Assembly: GCA_964575675.1 (NCBI GenBank)
Contig: CAZNRY010000092.1
Span: 1 to 16,330, forward strand
Reading direction: 5' to 3'
Length of the DNA: 16,330 bases
Source: CAZNRY01 sp964575675
Lineage (GTDB): Bacteria; Eisenbacteria; RBG-16-71-46; CAIMUX01; VGJL01
Numbering within the stretch: position 1 is the stretch's first letter; every line of letters starts with the position of its first letter. The translations under genes and the position numbers were made by a program. Shown in pieces: positions 14,967 through 16,330 of this stretch. The notes under the pieces were generated by a model, which did not search any database, had not been told where the DNA came from, and saw only the letters and a list, made by a program, of their open reading frames with translations.

Positions 14967-15701
14967 ATGAAAGGCTATGTGTTCATCCCGATCCTGGTCG
15001 GAGCAGTGCTGGTTTCCTACGCAATCTATCAATACATGCTGCCCGACTTCATCAAGCTCGGAGGCCCCCTCGTTCCCGTCCTCATGACATTCTCGATCAT
15101 CGCGCTCACCTTCATCGTGGAGCGGTTGATCACACTGAAGAGGGCGCAGGGAAGGGGAGACATGAGCCACTTCACCCGCAGCCTGAAGAAGAGCCTTGAC
15201 GCCCGCTCGCTCCCCGATGCAATCACGGTGTGCAAGAAGCAGGGGGGGTGCCTCGCCAACGTGGTCGGTGCCGGCCTGGAGCGCTACCACATGCTACAGG
15301 GCAGTTCCCTGCCGCAGGACGAAGTCATCGACGAGACGAAGCGGGCCATCGAGGAGGCCAACGCGCTCGAGACGCCGCTCCTCGAGCGGAACTTGATCGC
15401 CCTTTCCACCATCGCGTCGGTCGCGACGATGGTGGGCCTCCTTGGCACGACGATTGGCATGATCCGCTCCTTCAAGGCCATGGGACACAGCGGCGCGCCG
15501 GACGCCATCCAGCTCGCCATCGGAATTTCCGAAGCGCTGATCAACACGGCAGGCGGTCTCTTCTTGGCAATCGTCGCCATCGTCATGTACAACTACTTCA
15601 CAAACCGCGTCGACAGCTTCAACTACTTGATGGACGAGACGACCTACGAGGTTGTGCAGCTTTTGCAGCACCAGAAGGAGCCGGGACGTGGGAAGGCCTA
15701 A
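14967..15701 (+). CDS. exbB: MotA/TolQ/ExbB-family proton channel protein
   Basis: This 244-residue inner-membrane protein is the channel subunit that, with ExbD/TolR, turns proton flow into mechanical work on the envelope. Hydrophobic segments lie at about 4-22, 33-51, 144-165 and 180-202. The family core is ERNLIALSTIASVATMVGLL followed by GTTIGMIRSFKAM (about 139-171), and then IQLAIGISEALINTAGGLFL with AIVAIVMYNYF. The central cytoplasmic loop holds GCLANVVGAGLERYHML. GGAGG sits 6 bases upstream of the ATG at 14967; another ATG at 14962 is out of frame. The gene end overlaps the ExbD GTG start by 14 bases. The symbol marks the family; TolQ-like function cannot be excluded. Confidence 0.93.
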   Translation: MKGYVFIPILVGAVLVSYAIYQYMLPDFIKLGGPLVPVLMTFSIIALTFIVERLITLKRAQGRGDMSHFTRSLKKSLDARSLPDAITVCKKQGGCLANVVGAGLERYHMLQGSSLPQDEVIDETKRAIEEANALETPLLERNLIALSTIASVATMVGLLGTTIGMIRSFKAMGHSGAPDAIQLAIGISEALINTAGGLFLAIVAIVMYNYFTNRVDSFNYLMDETTYEVVQLLQHQKEPGRGKA

Positions 15702-16119
15702 GAAGCGCATCGGGATCCGCATCGACATGACGCCCATGGTCGATGTGGCATTCCTCCTGCTGATCTTCTTCATGTCGACGACCCAGTTCAAGCCGCCGGA
15801 GGAGATCTCCGTGGCCTTGCCCGCCTCGACATCCGAGATCAAGGTCCCGGAAACCATGATCATCGTCCTGACGGCCAACAAGTCTGGACGGTTCTTCATC
15901 GGCGACGAGTCAGGGGCCGCGGGCGAGGTGCCGCGCGAGGAGCTCGAGGCGGCGATCATTCAAGCCCGCAGCAGGCGGCCTGGCGCACGGCTCATCGTCA
16001 AAGGGGACAAGCAGACGGACTACGGCTACATCGCCGACATCATGGATGCTCTTCAGGCGACGAACACGAACCGTTTCAACCTGATGACGGACCTGAAGAC
16101 CGACCGGAAGAGGAGGTAG
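15688..16119 (+). CDS. exbD: ExbD/TolR-family biopolymer transport protein (first copy)
   Basis: This 143-residue protein is the partner of the ExbB-type channel. It starts with a short basic cytoplasmic tail, then IDMTPMVDVAFLLLIFFMST, the single membrane helix with D19, which corresponds to the proton-carrying Asp25 of E. coli ExbD. The periplasmic domain (about 38-143) includes ISVALPAS, IIVLTANKSGRFFIGD, LEAAIIQARSRRPGARLIVK and DYGYIADIMDALQATNTNRF. The GTG at 15688 was chosen because AAGGAG lies 7 bases upstream and the length matches the family; it lies within the last codons of the ExbB gene, so the two are translationally coupled. The C-terminus is basic (KTDRKRR). Confidence 0.93.
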   Translation: MGRPKKRIGIRIDMTPMVDVAFLLLIFFMSTTQFKPPEEISVALPASTSEIKVPETMIIVLTANKSGRFFIGDESGAAGEVPREELEAAIIQARSRRPGARLIVKGDKQTDYGYIADIMDALQATNTNRFNLMTDLKTDRKRR

Positions 16120-16122
16120 GCG

Positions 16123-16330
16123 ATGGGCGGGATGGACTTTGGCGACAGACCCCAGAAGAAAGGGGTCGGCCTACATCGACCGAAGCGTCGCGTGTCGATT
16201 CGCCTCGACATGACGCCGATGGTCGACATTGCATTCCTGCTCCTGATCTTCTTCATGGTGACCACGGTCTTCCGGGCCCCGCAGGCGATGGAGGTCAACC
16301 TCCCGCCGAAGGGGGCAGTGGTCGAAGTTC
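16123..16330 (+). CDS. exbD: ExbD/TolR-family protein (second copy, cut by window edge)
   Basis: Only the first 69 codons are visible. A longer cytoplasmic tail (MGGMDFGDRPQKKGVGLHRP) leads into VSIRLDMTPMVDIAFLLLIF, the membrane helix with D35 as the likely proton-carrying aspartate, then VTTVFRAPQAMEVNLPPKG. The core helix differs from the first copy in only a few residues, but the tail and the periplasmic start differ, so the two are paralogues with separate jobs, not a recent duplication. GGAGG lies 7 bases before the ATG, and the gene begins 3 bases after the previous stop. The rest lies to the right of the window. Confidence 0.92.
   Translation, partial: MGGMDFGDRPQKKGVGLHRPKRRVSIRLDMTPMVDIAFLLLIFFMVTTVFRAPQAMEVNLPPKGAVVEV

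Noticed and set aside
14304..15290. 328-codon minus-strand frame opposite TPR, STAS and exbB genes
   Set aside because: It crosses three well-supported genes and their ribosome sites and is a high-GC shadow frame.

Overview
The window is high-GC, densely packed bacterial DNA with short gaps, frequent ATGA/TGATG start-stop overlaps and good Shine-Dalgarno sites. A secreted protein whose last ~90 residues form a FlgD-like 'PNPF' Ig-type domain, a GldA/F/G-like exporter with a DUF4340 partner, and a PstS-like/TPR/ExbB/ExbD/ExbD cluster of the sort known from Bacteroidetes relatives all point to a didermic member of the FCB superphylum. The high GC would suit a candidate phylum such as Eisenbacteria or a neighbour. 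This placement is inference; the window has no rRNA gene. I see no mobile element, CRISPR array, tRNA or rRNA.

Region by region. (1) Positions 1-2014, minus strand: the 5' part of a prolyl-tRNA synthetase gene (archaeal/eukaryotic-type), preceded in transcription order by a MltD-like lytic transglycosylase with a LysM domain. (2) 2225-6831, plus strand, divergent from the transglycosylase: a tightly coupled four-gene operon of ABC ATPase, ABC-2 permease, GldG-like membrane protein and DUF4340 protein, i.e. an exporter of unknown substrate related to the Gld gliding-motility ABC system. (3) 6895-8057: CutA1-like protein overlapping a SAM hydroxide adenosyltransferase (SAM hydrolase). (4) 8198-9562: secreted PHP-type metallohydrolase with a FlgD-like C-terminal domain, preceded by a good sigma70-like promoter. 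(5) 9563-9971: the only long gene-free stretch, holding strong inverted repeats, including a long hairpin capped by a GAAA tetraloop; a candidate structured leader RNA. (6) 9972-16330 (running off the edge), plus strand: two inner-membrane-anchored coiled-coil proteins (the second ending in a beta-strand-rich domain), a membrane-anchored PstS-like protein, a 619-residue TPR protein, a STAS-domain anti-sigma-factor-antagonist-like protein, an ExbB/TolQ/MotA-type proton channel protein and two ExbD/TolR proteins.

Region 6 is the most interesting. It looks like a proton-motive-force-driven envelope machine (ExbB/ExbD/ExbD) built together with periplasmic adaptor proteins (PstS-like, TPR, long coiled coils that could span the periplasm) and, unusually, with a partner-switching STAS protein that could regulate it. 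A TonB-like energy transducer would be expected just beyond the right edge.
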